Shown: positions 7,536 to 15,854, counted from the stretch's first letter. The stretch is DNA of 48,563 nt from an uncultured Alcaligenaceae bacterium (GCA_937995985.1 CALKIR010000044.1:1-48563); one strand, 5' to 3'. The notes: a model not told the origin generated them from the sequence alone. Made by a program: numbers and translations.

Positions 7536-9188
7536 ATGATTGATAACAGGGACTCGTCACCATTATTGCAGGTGAATAATCTATCTGTTTCTGTGGCACA
7601 GGGTCAAATGATGAAGCCCCTGGTGCGGGATTTAAGTTTTTCTGTACCCATGGGGAAAACAGTGGCACTGGTGGGAGAGTCGGGCAGTGGTAAAAGTTTG
7701 ACAGCTTTATCTATTATGCGCCTATTGCCAGATGCCGTTCAAGTAACTGGTGGCGATGTATGCCTGCAGGGCCGTTCTTTATTTGCTTGTACTGAGCGTC
7801 AAATGCGCCAAGTACGTGGCAAAGAAATAAGCATGATCTTTCAAGAACCGCAAAGCAGTTTAAATCCTGTACTGACTATTGGGAAGCAATTAGCTGAGGT
7901 ATTGCTTATACACACGTCATTACGTGGAGCCCAACTACGCGCTCATAAGTGTCAGTGGTTAGAGCGAGTAGGTATTGATAATGCGGCTGCTCGGCTGAAT
8001 GATTATCCTTTTCAGTTTTCAGGAGGGCAGCGCCAGCGCATTATGATTGCAATGGCTTTGGCTGCGCGTCCTAAGTTATTAATTGCTGATGAACCAACAA
8101 CAGCCTTGGATGTGGCAGTACAAGCTCAGATATTAAATTTGCTCAAGGAGTTACAAAAAGAGCTGGGTCTGAGCGTATTGCTTATTACCCATGATTTAGC
8201 TATTGTGCGGCATGTAGCAGATGAGGTAGTGCTATTGCGCCATGGGCAATGTGTTGAGCAGGCTTCGGTAGAACAGTATTTTACGCAACCTAAGCATGAC
8301 TATGCGCGTTCTTTATTAGAAGCTGTGCCAACTTATGCGCATCGTAGTGCACCGCCTGTAGATGATCCAAAGCGTCCTGTAGTGCTTGAAGTGCATGATT
8401 TGCGGGTCAGCTTTCCGGTTAAGAGACAGTGGTGGCAGAAAAAGAAATATAATACGGTGCTAGATGGTGTTAGCTTTGGTCTGTACCAAGGGGAGACCTT
8501 AGCGTTGTTGGGACCATCAGGTTGTGGTAAGAGCACTTTGGCCAAAGCATTGATGCGCTTGCTCGCACATCCTGTAGTGATAGAGGGACAGGCGAAGTTA
8601 TTTGGACAAGATATTTTGCACACCACAGGCAAGGCGCTTTATAAACAGCGCCAAGCCATGCAAATTGTTTTTCAAGATCCTTATGCCTCTTTAAATCCTA
8701 GGATGTTGATTGGGGAAACGCTCGAAGAAGGGATAAAGTCTTTGCACCCCACTTTGAGTCGTGATGCGCGCAAACAAAAAATTCAGCGTTTATTAGAGTA
8801 TACTGAATTACCCCGAGATACGCCGCAGCGGTATCCTCATGAGTTTTCAGGGGGACAGCGGCAGCGCATTGCAATTGCACGCGCTTTAGCGGTTGAGCCC
8901 CAGGTTTTGATTTGTGATGAGCCAACATCGGCGCTGGATATGTCCGTGCAGGCTCAGATTCTTCATTTGCTCCAAACACTGCAGGCTGAATTAGGGATGA
9001 GCTATTTATTTATTACTCATGATTTCGGGGTAGTTGAATATTTAGCCGACCGTATTGCTGTGATGTTTGGCGGGGTATTGGTTGAAATTGATCGCGCAGA
9101 CAAGGTCTTGTTTTCTCCACAAGAGCCCTTAACTAAAGAATTACTTGATGCGGTGCCACGATTAAGTCAACCATCTGTTTTTATATGA
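7536..9188 (+). CDS. fused double ATPase of a peptide-type ABC importer (DppD-DppF / YejF-like)
   Basis: A 550-aa protein with two complete nucleotide-binding domains, about residues 8-260 and 285-540. Domain 1 has Walker A GESGSGKS, signature FSGGQRQR and Walker B LLIADEPT. Domain 2 has GPSGCGKS, FSGGQRQR and VLICDEPT. Both have the switch histidine (LLITHDLAIV, LFITHDFGVV), so both sites look catalytically competent. Each domain is followed by the oligopeptide-type C-terminal extension (YARSLLEAVP, LTKELLDAVP). It powers import through the two permeases encoded 12 nt upstream. Fused ATPases of this kind are known from Yej and Gsi systems. Confidence 0.94.
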   Translation: MIDNRDSSPLLQVNNLSVSVAQGQMMKPLVRDLSFSVPMGKTVALVGESGSGKSLTALSIMRLLPDAVQVTGGDVCLQGRSLFACTERQMRQVRGKEISMIFQEPQSSLNPVLTIGKQLAEVLLIHTSLRGAQLRAHKCQWLERVGIDNAAARLNDYPFQFSGGQRQRIMIAMALAARPKLLIADEPTTALDVAVQAQILNLLKELQKELGLSVLLITHDLAIVRHVADEVVLLRHGQCVEQASVEQYFTQPKHDYARSLLEAVPTYAHRSAPPVDDPKRPVVLEVHDLRVSFPVKRQWWQKKKYNTVLDGVSFGLYQGETLALLGPSGCGKSTLAKALMRLLAHPVVIEGQAKLFGQDILHTTGKALYKQRQAMQIVFQDPYASLNPRMLIGETLEEGIKSLHPTLSRDARKQKIQRLLEYTELPRDTPQRYPHEFSGGQRQRIAIARALAVEPQVLICDEPTSALDMSVQAQILHLLQTLQAELGMSYLFITHDFGVVEYLADRIAVMFGGVLVEIDRADKVLFSPQEPLTKELLDAVPRLSQPSVFI

Positions 9189-9206
9189 AATGAGTATAAA
9201 GTATCT

Positions 9207-9683
9207 ATGGCGTTAAAAGTTTTTGATCTTCAGTGTGAGCATGGCCATGTTTTTGAAGGCTGGTTTCGCTCCGATGAGAATTACGAAGAACAGAAGGCAC
9301 AAGGAGTGCTGAGCTGTCCTATTTGTGCAAGTACGGAAATTACCAAGCAGTTATCTGCACCGCGCTTAAATGTGAGTCATTTAAAAAGAGAGCGCCAAGC
9401 AGCGTCTTCTTCACATCCCGATAGGCGGGCTGTAGCGGCTCCCAGTGAAAAGGAGCTTGCACAGTTGCAAGCACAGTTTTTACAGCAGTTACGACTGGCT
9501 GTAAGAGGGGCAGATGACGTTGGTGAGCGGTTTGCAGATGAGGCGCGTCGTATTCGTGACGGTGAAGCTGAGGAGCGTTCTATTCGTGGCGTAGCCAGTA
9601 CTGAGGAGTTACGCGAGTTGCACGAAGAGGGGATAGAGGTAATGCCTATCCCCAGCTTTTTAGATGATGAGCAATTGCATTAA
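9207..9683 (+). CDS. DUF1178 family protein with zinc-ribbon-like N-terminus
   Basis: A 158-aa member of the DUF1178 family, of unknown function. The N-terminus reads like a small zinc ribbon: LQCEHGHVFEGWFRS followed by CPICAS, giving cysteines near residues 10, 37 and 40. The middle is polar and low in complexity. The C-terminal half is acidic and holds the family segments FADEARRIRDGEAEERSIRG and the VMPIPSF end. It begins 18 nt after the ATPase stop, so it may share that transcript, but the family is not tied to transport. Its stop codon overlaps the stop of convergent efp. Confidence 0.85.
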   Translation: MALKVFDLQCEHGHVFEGWFRSDENYEEQKAQGVLSCPICASTEITKQLSAPRLNVSHLKRERQAASSSHPDRRAVAAPSEKELAQLQAQFLQQLRLAVRGADDVGERFADEARRIRDGEAEERSIRGVASTEELRELHEEGIEVMPIPSFLDDEQLH

Positions 9684-10237
9684 TTGACGCGACCGCGGTA
9701 TTCACCAGTACGCGTATCAATTTCTATTTTATCGCCGATATTGCAAAATGCGGGTACAGAGATACTGTGCTCCGAGGCTAGTTTTGCAGGCTTCATCACT
9801 TTACCTGAGGTATCGCCTCGTACGGCTGGCTCTGTATACACAATCTCACGTACAATGACCGTGGGTAGTTCAACGGCGATGGGGCGGCCCTCAAAAAATA
9901 CTATTTCAGCCTCCATGCCATCCTCGAGGTAGTTCAGAGCCTCCCCCATTTGCTCTGCACCAAGCTCATAAGGGTTGTACTCCTCGTCCATAAAAACATA
10001 GGCGGGATCAGCAAAATAAGAGTAGGTGCATTGTTTTTTCTCGAGCAAGATAATCTTATACCGATCATCGGCTTTAGCTACGATCTCGCTAATATTTTCA
10101 GTAAGTAGGTTCTTTAGTTTTAATCGAACAACTGCAGTATTGCGACCCGATTTATTGTATTCGGCTCGCTCGATGATCATAGGTTGTCCGTCAACCTCAA
10201 TAATATTGCCACTGCGTAGCTCTTGTGCTGTTTTCAT
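9680..10237 (-). CDS. efp: elongation factor P
   Basis: A 185-aa EF-P, which binds stalled ribosomes between the P and E sites and restores peptide-bond formation at polyproline runs. It starts MKTAQELRSGNIIEVDG and has the three-domain layout, ending IDTRTGEYRGRVN. The loop that reaches the peptidyl-transferase centre reads EYNKSGRNTA and places arginine at position 32, the residue that EarP rhamnosylates in Pseudomonas, Neisseria and Bordetella. Lysine-modified EF-Ps have Lys at the equivalent site. The gene for EarP lies directly upstream on the same strand. The stop overlaps that of the DUF1178 gene in a shared TTAA. Confidence 0.97.
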   Translation of the reverse strand: MKTAQELRSGNIIEVDGQPMIIERAEYNKSGRNTAVVRLKLKNLLTENISEIVAKADDRYKIILLEKKQCTYSYFADPAYVFMDEEYNPYELGAEQMGEALNYLEDGMEAEIVFFEGRPIAVELPTVIVREIVYTEPAVRGDTSGKVMKPAKLASEHSISVPAFCNIGDKIEIDTRTGEYRGRVN

Positions 10238-10362
10238 CTTGGTAAAAACTCCGGTTAAAAGCGGTCACAGTAATTAGGACGGACTGTGACGCAAATAGTT
10301 GTGCACATTTTATCAGAATGAGGCTCATTAGCGCAGCACAATTTAAAGGTGAGCCCATTGGC

Positions 10363-11574
10363 TTAGATATTTTGTGATGGGACGTGTTCAGTGCAAAAAG
10401 CAATTAAATGCTCACTCAAAGAAGGCTGTGTAGCCAGGCGATATACATGCTGTTGTAGGCGTGTACGCCAGTGCTGCAACACGGTAGGGTGTAGGGCACT
10501 GAAATTTATTTTTACAGGAGCGGGGTTATTCCATTGTGAGATTAATAAGCGTGCTGCATAAGGAAGCGGAGTCAGTTGCAACCATGCCTGCAGTTTGTGC
10601 ACATGTAATGCTTGGCTTTGTGGATAGGGTTGCCAAAGAAAAGGTTTTTGTGCCCACAGGGCACGTATCCACGAGTCTTCTCCCCGTACTAAATTAAAAT
10701 CAGAACTCCAGAGTAGTCGATCAAAGAGTGCTTGGCTTACAAAAGGCAATTGTATACAGCTAAGCTTGGGTTCCTTACTATTATTAGCAGAGTCATGGTG
10801 AGAGTAGGTATGTAAAACATGCTGTGCGCTCTGATATAGGCTGTCTTGGTCCGCTGCAAATAATAAGGTAGTAGGGCGATTCTGTAGAGTTAAGAAATTT
10901 ATTAAGTCTATCAACGGGGCATGATTATACTGAAAAATGAAAAATACCTGACTGTGGCACAATCGTTGTATGGTGTGCTCATCGATTTTTATGTGGTGGG
11001 CTAATTGTCGCCATTGCCAATAGCGCGACCGAGTTTGCCAGTCATTAATTTGGGATAACAGTTTTGGGTGGCGCAATAAACCACCGGTTTTAGGCGTAAA
11101 GCCAGGATAAAAGAAATATTTTTTTGGTTGGGAAGTGCCAAGATAGCTCGGTACTGCGTGACACTCCTCTACCCAAGGCTCTGCGCTTAAGTGGTCCAAG
11201 ATAATCCATAGGTGTTGATTAGTTAATTGCTGTTGAATGCCTGCGGGAATACCGCTTGCAAAGGTTTCAACAATAATTGAATGGGGGCGCGGCCAGTGGA
11301 ATGAATGAAGCAGCTTAGGATCAGGCCACTGATGAATGCTCAAGTTTGGCCGGATGTAATACGAGAGCGGAGGTGCGTGCAGAGGGGGGGCAATAGCCAG
11401 TTGGGTGATTTTTTGTAGGGTATGTAAGTCGTCAATCCATAACCGCACTTGAGCTTGATAAGGGGGGGAGCTGAGTTCATTGGCTAAGCGCCAACATACC
11501 CCTGCATCACCAAAATTATCAATGACTCGACAAAAAATATCAAAACTGAACATAGTGGGCGTGCGAATAAGCAT
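10363..11574 (-). CDS. earP: EF-P arginine-32 rhamnosyltransferase
   Basis: Transfers rhamnose from dTDP-L-rhamnose to Arg32 of EF-P, activating it. The 403-aa product has the family hallmark IFCRVIDNFGDAGVCWRLA near the N-terminus, including the two Asp residues equivalent to D13 and D17 of the Pseudomonas enzyme. The GT-B C-terminal lobe has FNLVRGEDSWIRALWAQKPFLWQPYPQ, with the Arg-Gly-Glu-Asp group that binds the nucleotide sugar. The start is uncertain: ATG 11574 has GGGGG 6 nt upstream, but that run is the 3' arm of the acnB terminator. ATG 11553 (MFSFDIFCRV) matches the length of known EarPs but has no visible ribosome-binding site. efp follows 125 nt downstream, the usual pairing. Confidence 0.93.
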   Translation of the reverse strand: MLIRTPTMFSFDIFCRVIDNFGDAGVCWRLANELSSPPYQAQVRLWIDDLHTLQKITQLAIAPPLHAPPLSYYIRPNLSIHQWPDPKLLHSFHWPRPHSIIVETFASGIPAGIQQQLTNQHLWIILDHLSAEPWVEECHAVPSYLGTSQPKKYFFYPGFTPKTGGLLRHPKLLSQINDWQTRSRYWQWRQLAHHIKIDEHTIQRLCHSQVFFIFQYNHAPLIDLINFLTLQNRPTTLLFAADQDSLYQSAQHVLHTYSHHDSANNSKEPKLSCIQLPFVSQALFDRLLWSSDFNLVRGEDSWIRALWAQKPFLWQPYPQSQALHVHKLQAWLQLTPLPYAARLLISQWNNPAPVKINFSALHPTVLQHWRTRLQQHVYRLATQPSLSEHLIAFCTEHVPSQNI

Positions 11575-11575
11575 G

Positions 11576-11606
11576 AAAAACCCCCGCATCCGTAAGGATG
11601 CAGGGG
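11576..11606 (-). terminator. acnB intrinsic terminator abutting earP start
   Basis: On the minus strand, arms 11606-11596 and 11591-11581 pair over 11 bp with one mismatch and a 4-nt loop, followed by TTTTT (11580-11576). It lies 25 nt after the acnB stop. The T-run ends one base before the earP ATG at 11574, so the 3' arm of the stem doubles as the only Shine-Dalgarno-like sequence for that start. Confidence 0.85.
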
Positions 11607-11631
11607 TCACGGAACGCATTAGGAGGCAGAC

Positions 11632-14211
11632 TTATACCGCATCTGCAATTTCTTTGAACTCTGGGATCTGATCAAAGTTCATGTAGCGGTAGATATTGCT
11701 GCTGTCTTTTTGGAGGACGCCCATATCCGCCAAGTATTCTTCTTTGGTAGGAATGCGTCCTAAACGAGAGCAAATGGCGGCAAGTTCAGCAGAGCCCAAA
11801 AAGACATTCGCGTCTTTACCCAAACGGTTGGGGAAGTTACGGGTACTGGTGGACATTACTGTGGCTCCATCGCGTACACGAGCTTGGTTCCCCATACAGA
11901 GCGAGCAACCAGGCATTTCCATACGAGCGCCTGCCACGCCAAGTACTCCGTAGTGACCCTCTTCGGTAAGCTGCTGTTGATCCATCTTGGTAGGAGGAGC
12001 TACCCAAAGACGGGTAGGAATATTGGTTTCTTTTTCAAGTAGGCGGGATGCTGCACGGAAGTGGCCGATATTGGTCATGCAGCTGCCAATAAAGACCTCA
12101 TCAATAGGGGTGCCAGCAACATCAGAGAGGGTTTTAATATCATCAGGGTCATTGGGGCAGGCCACCAATGGCTCATGAATCTCATTGAGATCAATCTCGA
12201 TGATTGCGGCATATTCAGCATCCTCATCAGGCTCCAGAAGCTGAGGGTTTTCAAGCCATTTTTCCATTGCCTCAATACGACGACGCAATGTGCGCTCATC
12301 TTCGTAACCATTAGCAATCATCCACTTGAGTAGCGTGATGTTGCTGTTAAGGTACTCAATAATGGGCTCTTTATTGAGGCGGACTGTACATGCTGCAGCA
12401 GAACGCTCGGCAGAGGCATCGCTGAGCTCAAAAGCCTGCTCTACTTTGAGGTTTGGTAACCCTTCAATTTCTAGAATGCGGCCAGAGAATACATTGACCT
12501 TGTTTTCTTTTTCTACAGTTAACAAGCCATTTTTGATTGCATAGTAGGGAATGGCATTAACAAGGTCACGTAGGGTCACTCCTGGCTGCATTTCGCCCTT
12601 GAAGCGTACAAGTACAGACTCGGGCATATCTAAGGGCATGACGCCAGTGGCTGCAGCAAAGGCGACCAAGCCTGAGCCAGCAGGAAAGCTAATGCCGATA
12701 GGGAAGCGTGTATGGGAGTCCCCGCCAGTACCAACGGTATCGGGCAAAAGCATGCGGTTGAGCCAAGAGTGAATAATGCCATCGCCGGGACGCAGCGAGA
12801 CGCCCCCGCGGGTGCTAATAAACTCGGGCAGCTCATGGTGCATTTTGACATCTATGGGCTTGGGGTACGCGGCAGTATGACAGAAAGACTGCATGACCAA
12901 ATCTGCTGAGAAGCCCAAGCATGCTAAATCTTTGAGCTCATCACGGGTCATTGGGCCAGTAGTATCTTGGCTGCCCACAGTTGTCATAACTGGTTCGCAG
13001 TAGGTGCCAGGACGGATGCCTTGGCCTTCGGGTAGCCCGCAAGCACGTCCGACCATTTTCTGCGCCAAGGTAAAGCCTTTGCCGCTGTCTTTGGGTTGCT
13101 CTGGCAAGCGGAAGAGATCGGATGGGCCAAGGCCAAGCGCTTCGCGCGCACGTGCTGTGAGGCCTCTACCAATAATGAGAGGAATACGTCCCCCTGCCCG
13201 AACCTCATCAAAGAGTACTTGTGACTTAAGCTTGAATTCAGCGATGACTTGGCCATCCTTGAGGGCTTTGCCTTCATAGGGACGTAGTTCGATGACATCA
13301 CCCATGTTCATTTGGGTTACGTCTAATTCGATGGGCAATGCACCAGCATCTTCCATGGTGTTATAGAAGATGGGGGCGATGCTACCACCTAGGCAGACTC
13401 CACCAAAACGCTTGTTAGGAACATAAGGAATGTCTTGCCCAGTGTGCCATAGTACGGAGTTAGTGGCAGACTTTCTAGAAGAACCAGTCCCAACGACATC
13501 TCCTACATAGGCTACTAGGTGGCCTTTTTCTTTTAGAGCCTCGATTTGTTTAATAGGGCCAACCTCACCTGGGACATCGGGCTCGATGCCGGGACGAGGG
13601 TTTTTGAGCATAGCCAAAGCATGCAGTGGAATGTCTGGGCGGCTCCAGGCATCTGGAGCAGGGGAGAGGTCGTCGGTGTTGGTTTCGCCACTGACTTTAA
13701 ATACCGTGACGGTTAAACTTTCAGGGACCTCAGGACGGCTGGTAAACCATTCACCGTCAGCCCAGCTTTGCAGAACCTCTTTGGCGTATGCATTGCCAGC
13801 ATCAGCCTTTTCTTTGACGTCGTGGAAGGCGTCAAACATTAACAGGGTATGCTTAAGGGCATCAGCTGCTGTGGGGGCTAATTGCTCATCATCAAGCAGT
13901 TTAATCAACGGTGCGATATTGAATCCCCCAAGCATGGTACCCAGTAAACGGGTCGCATGTTCGGGATCAATTAGATCGTTTTTTTCTTCCCCAAAGGCTA
14001 AAGCAGCGAGATACGAAGCTTTGACCTGCGCGGCATCATCTACTCCAGCAGGGACGCGATGCGTTAATAGATCGAGTAAGAACTCAGCTTCGCCCGCAGG
14101 TGGGTTTTTCAGTAATTCAATGACCTCGGCAGTTTGTTGTGCCGTCAGTGGAAGAGGAGGAATGCCTAACGCGGCGCGTTCGGCAACGTGTTGGCGGTAA
14201 GATTCCAGCAT
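11632..14211 (-). CDS. acnB: aconitate hydratase B / 2-methylisocitrate dehydratase
   Basis: An 859-aa AcnB, which interconverts citrate and isocitrate in the TCA cycle and can also hydrate 2-methyl-cis-aconitate in the methylcitrate cycle. The N-terminal HEAT-like domain (MLESYRQHVAERAALGIPPLP onward) is followed by the swivelling domain (about 165-380), then the catalytic domains. The [4Fe-4S] cysteines lie in FIGSCMTNIG and MPGCSLCMGNQAR, and GSSRKSATNSVLWHTG is the substrate-binding Ser/Arg segment. Length matches the E. coli enzyme (865 aa). AcnB apo-protein is known to bind mRNA when iron is scarce. It has its own promoter with a palindrome upstream, and is the last gene of the minus-strand mdh-prpC-GNAT-acnB run. 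Confidence 0.97.
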   Translation of the reverse strand: MLESYRQHVAERAALGIPPLPLTAQQTAEVIELLKNPPAGEAEFLLDLLTHRVPAGVDDAAQVKASYLAALAFGEEKNDLIDPEHATRLLGTMLGGFNIAPLIKLLDDEQLAPTAADALKHTLLMFDAFHDVKEKADAGNAYAKEVLQSWADGEWFTSRPEVPESLTVTVFKVSGETNTDDLSPAPDAWSRPDIPLHALAMLKNPRPGIEPDVPGEVGPIKQIEALKEKGHLVAYVGDVVGTGSSRKSATNSVLWHTGQDIPYVPNKRFGGVCLGGSIAPIFYNTMEDAGALPIELDVTQMNMGDVIELRPYEGKALKDGQVIAEFKLKSQVLFDEVRAGGRIPLIIGRGLTARAREALGLGPSDLFRLPEQPKDSGKGFTLAQKMVGRACGLPEGQGIRPGTYCEPVMTTVGSQDTTGPMTRDELKDLACLGFSADLVMQSFCHTAAYPKPIDVKMHHELPEFISTRGGVSLRPGDGIIHSWLNRMLLPDTVGTGGDSHTRFPIGISFPAGSGLVAFAAATGVMPLDMPESVLVRFKGEMQPGVTLRDLVNAIPYYAIKNGLLTVEKENKVNVFSGRILEIEGLPNLKVEQAFELSDASAERSAAACTVRLNKEPIIEYLNSNITLLKWMIANGYEDERTLRRRIEAMEKWLENPQLLEPDEDAEYAAIIEIDLNEIHEPLVACPNDPDDIKTLSDVAGTPIDEVFIGSCMTNIGHFRAASRLLEKETNIPTRLWVAPPTKMDQQQLTEEGHYGVLGVAGARMEMPGCSLCMGNQARVRDGATVMSTSTRNFPNRLGKDANVFLGSAELAAICSRLGRIPTKEEYLADMGVLQKDSSNIYRYMNFDQIPEFKEIADAV

Positions 14212-14263
14212 GTTGCGGCCTATATAAAAGTAATGGATGAAGAAAGATGCTTTCTGGGCCTAC

Positions 14264-14292
14264 ATTGTATGAATTAGCCCTGATTGAATCAA
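14264..14292 (-). promoter_or_regulatory. predicted acnB promoter
   Basis: On the minus strand, -35 TTGATT (14292-14287) and -10 TACAAT (14269-14264) are separated by exactly 17 bp. A start near 14257 gives a 45-nt leader that contains a small AGAAAG-ATG-CTTTCT hairpin (14241-14255). The -35 overlaps a perfect palindrome with a central base, TGATTGAATCA (14281-14291). Confidence 0.6.
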
Positions 14293-14301
14293 TAGTCTTA
14301 T

Positions 14302-14315
14302 GTCTTATATAAGAC
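14302..14315. promoter_or_regulatory. operator-like palindrome upstream of acnB
   Basis: GTCTTATATAAGAC is a perfect 14-bp palindrome. It lies 9 bp upstream of the acnB -35 box. An extra half-site, AGTCTTA (14294-14300), abuts it on the promoter side. Near-identical sequence occurs beside gntR (17107-17120), which makes the GntR protein at 17239 the leading candidate for the binding factor. Confidence 0.65.
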
Positions 14316-14338
14316 TGTATGGACAATTTGCTATCGGC

Positions 14339-14355
14339 GCTCAACGGGGTTGAGC
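14339..14355 (-). terminator. stem-loop just after the GNAT gene
   Basis: GCTCAAC (14339-14345) and GTTGAGC (14349-14355) form a 7-bp stem with a 3-nt loop, 11 nt past the GNAT-gene stop. No T-run follows on the minus strand, so it may slow or partly end transcription between the mdh-prpC-GNAT group and acnB rather than stop it. Confidence 0.4.
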
Positions 14356-14366
14356 TTATCCTCTAC

Positions 14367-14657
14367 TTACTCAGGTTGCGTAGGGGCAAGCAGAGGCTGA
14401 TATTCTTGATTCCTTTCGATAAAGCGAGCTGCATAGGAGCACACAGGACGTACAGTCCAGTGGTTGTCTTGAGCATAAGCTAAGGCAGCTCGAGTCAGGT
14501 CTGCAGCAATGCCCTGCCCCCCAAGCGGGGCAGGGACCCAAGTATGGGTAATGCTCAGAACCTTATCTTGTAGGGTGTACTCAAGATAGGCTTGGTGGCC
14601 TTGTTCCTCATAGAAAAAACAGTGTTGTGCGGAACGATGTTCAATAGCTCTGGTCAT
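14367..14657 (-). CDS. small GNAT-type N-acetyltransferase-like protein (YjdJ/NATD1 class)
   Basis: A 96-aa protein of the short Gcn5-related class (Acetyltransf_CG). It shows the acidic beta strand FFYEEQGHQAYLEYTL, the VPAPLGGQGIAADLTRAALAYAQ segment, which is the acetyl-CoA pyrophosphate loop and following helix, and VRPVCSYAARFIERNQEY, with the conserved Cys-Ser-Tyr and the terminal helix. The substrate of this class is not settled. It lies 21 nt downstream of prpC on the same strand, inside a group of TCA and methylcitrate genes, so it is probably co-transcribed with them. No clear ribosome-binding site is visible; reinitiation after prpC is possible. Confidence 0.8.
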   Translation of the reverse strand: MTRAIEHRSAQHCFFYEEQGHQAYLEYTLQDKVLSITHTWVPAPLGGQGIAADLTRAALAYAQDNHWTVRPVCSYAARFIERNQEYQPLLAPTQPE

Positions 14658-14678
14658 AAATAGGAACAGTCTCGATGA

Positions 14679-15833
14679 TTAATGGCGCTCTTTTAGAGCT
14701 ACGAAAGGTCTCGGAGCAGGGCCAATATATTCTGCGGTAGGTCGGATAATTTTATTATCCATGCGTTGTTCAACAACATGAGCGGCCCAACCGGCAGTGC
14801 GAGCGAAAACAAATAATGGCGTAAACATAAGCCGTGGAATACCCATGAGGTGATAAGCAACTGCAGCATACCAATCTAGGTTTGGGAACATTTTCTTTTC
14901 TTCCCACATGGTTTCTTCTATGGCTTCAGCAATCTCAAAGAGCTGGGTATCTTTGGCCTCTGTGGCTAAGGTTTTGGCCACTGCTTTGATGACCTCATTA
15001 CGGGGGTCGGACACCGTATAAACAGGGTGCCCAAAGCCTATAATTACCTCACGGTTTGCTAGGCGTCTCTTGATGTCTTGGCGTGCCTCCTCAGGGCTTT
15101 GGTAACGCTGTTGAATTTCTAAGGCTACCTCGTTGGCTCCTCCATGTTTGGGGCCGCGTAACGCACCGATGGCTCCGGTAATGGCAGCATAGATATCTGA
15201 GCCTGTGCCTGCGATGACCCGTGCCGTAAAGGTAGAGGCATTAAACTCATGCTCGGCATAGAGGTTCATGGAGATATTCATGGCACGCGCCCAGCTGTCT
15301 GATGGTTGCTCATCATGTAATAAATAAAGAAAGTGCTCGGCAATGCCCCCTTTTTTGCCTTCGAGTTCGATGCTGATTCCATGGTTGGAATAATGATACC
15401 AATATAGTAATGCAGAAGGCAGTGAGGCAATAAGGGTGTCGGCAATGTCGCGTGCATCAGCCACGGGTTGGCTATCGTGCTCAGGTAATACACAGCCCAT
15501 CACAGATACGGCTGTACGCAACACATCCATAGGGTGTGCTGCCGCGGGTAGGGCATGGAGGGCTTGACGCACCGCCATGGGGAGATTGCGGCGAGACCGC
15601 AGTTTTTCTTGATAGTGATGCAACGCACTTTGAGTGGGTAATCTGCCATGAATGAGTAGGTAGGCGACCTCCTCAAAAGAGCATTCCGGAGCTAGATCTA
15701 AAATGTCATAGCCTCGGTAGTGTAGGCTATTGCCCTCTGCGCCAACTGAGCTAAGAGCAGTGGTGCCAGCGGCTACGCCTGACAGGGCGACTGAGCGTTT
15801 TCCTTTGGTTGGTGATGGTGTTTGTTCAGTCAT
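14679..15833 (-). CDS. prpC: 2-methylcitrate synthase / second citrate synthase
   Basis: Condenses propionyl-CoA (and less well acetyl-CoA) with oxaloacetate to 2-methylcitrate. The 384-aa product is of the short PrpC type rather than the 430-aa GltA type. It shows SLHYRGYDILDLA, AEHEFNASTFTARVIAGTGSDIYAAITGAIGALRGPKHGGANE with one catalytic His, and IIGFGHPVY with the second. The start is set at 15833 because GGAGGA lies 5-6 nt upstream; the frame from 15863 is not supported. It lies between mdh and acnB. No prpB or prpD is in the window, so the rest of the pathway must be elsewhere or AcnB supplies the dehydration steps. A true gltA lies at 21826. Confidence 0.87.
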   Translation of the reverse strand: MTEQTPSPTKGKRSVALSGVAAGTTALSSVGAEGNSLHYRGYDILDLAPECSFEEVAYLLIHGRLPTQSALHHYQEKLRSRRNLPMAVRQALHALPAAAHPMDVLRTAVSVMGCVLPEHDSQPVADARDIADTLIASLPSALLYWYHYSNHGISIELEGKKGGIAEHFLYLLHDEQPSDSWARAMNISMNLYAEHEFNASTFTARVIAGTGSDIYAAITGAIGALRGPKHGGANEVALEIQQRYQSPEEARQDIKRRLANREVIIGFGHPVYTVSDPRNEVIKAVAKTLATEAKDTQLFEIAEAIEETMWEEKKMFPNLDWYAAVAYHLMGIPRLMFTPLFVFARTAGWAAHVVEQRMDNKIIRPTAEYIGPAPRPFVALKERH

Positions 15834-15854
15834 TTGTTCCTCCAGTGTAAACGC

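Noticed and set aside
13586..14200. 204-codon plus-strand open frame inside acnB
   Set aside because: It is antisense to a clear acnB, has no family features, and is rich in Ser/Ala/Arg as expected from a shadow frame.
14287..14300. IHF site upstream of acnB (AATCAA followed by TTA)
   Set aside because: The spacing between the two conserved parts does not match the IHF consensus.
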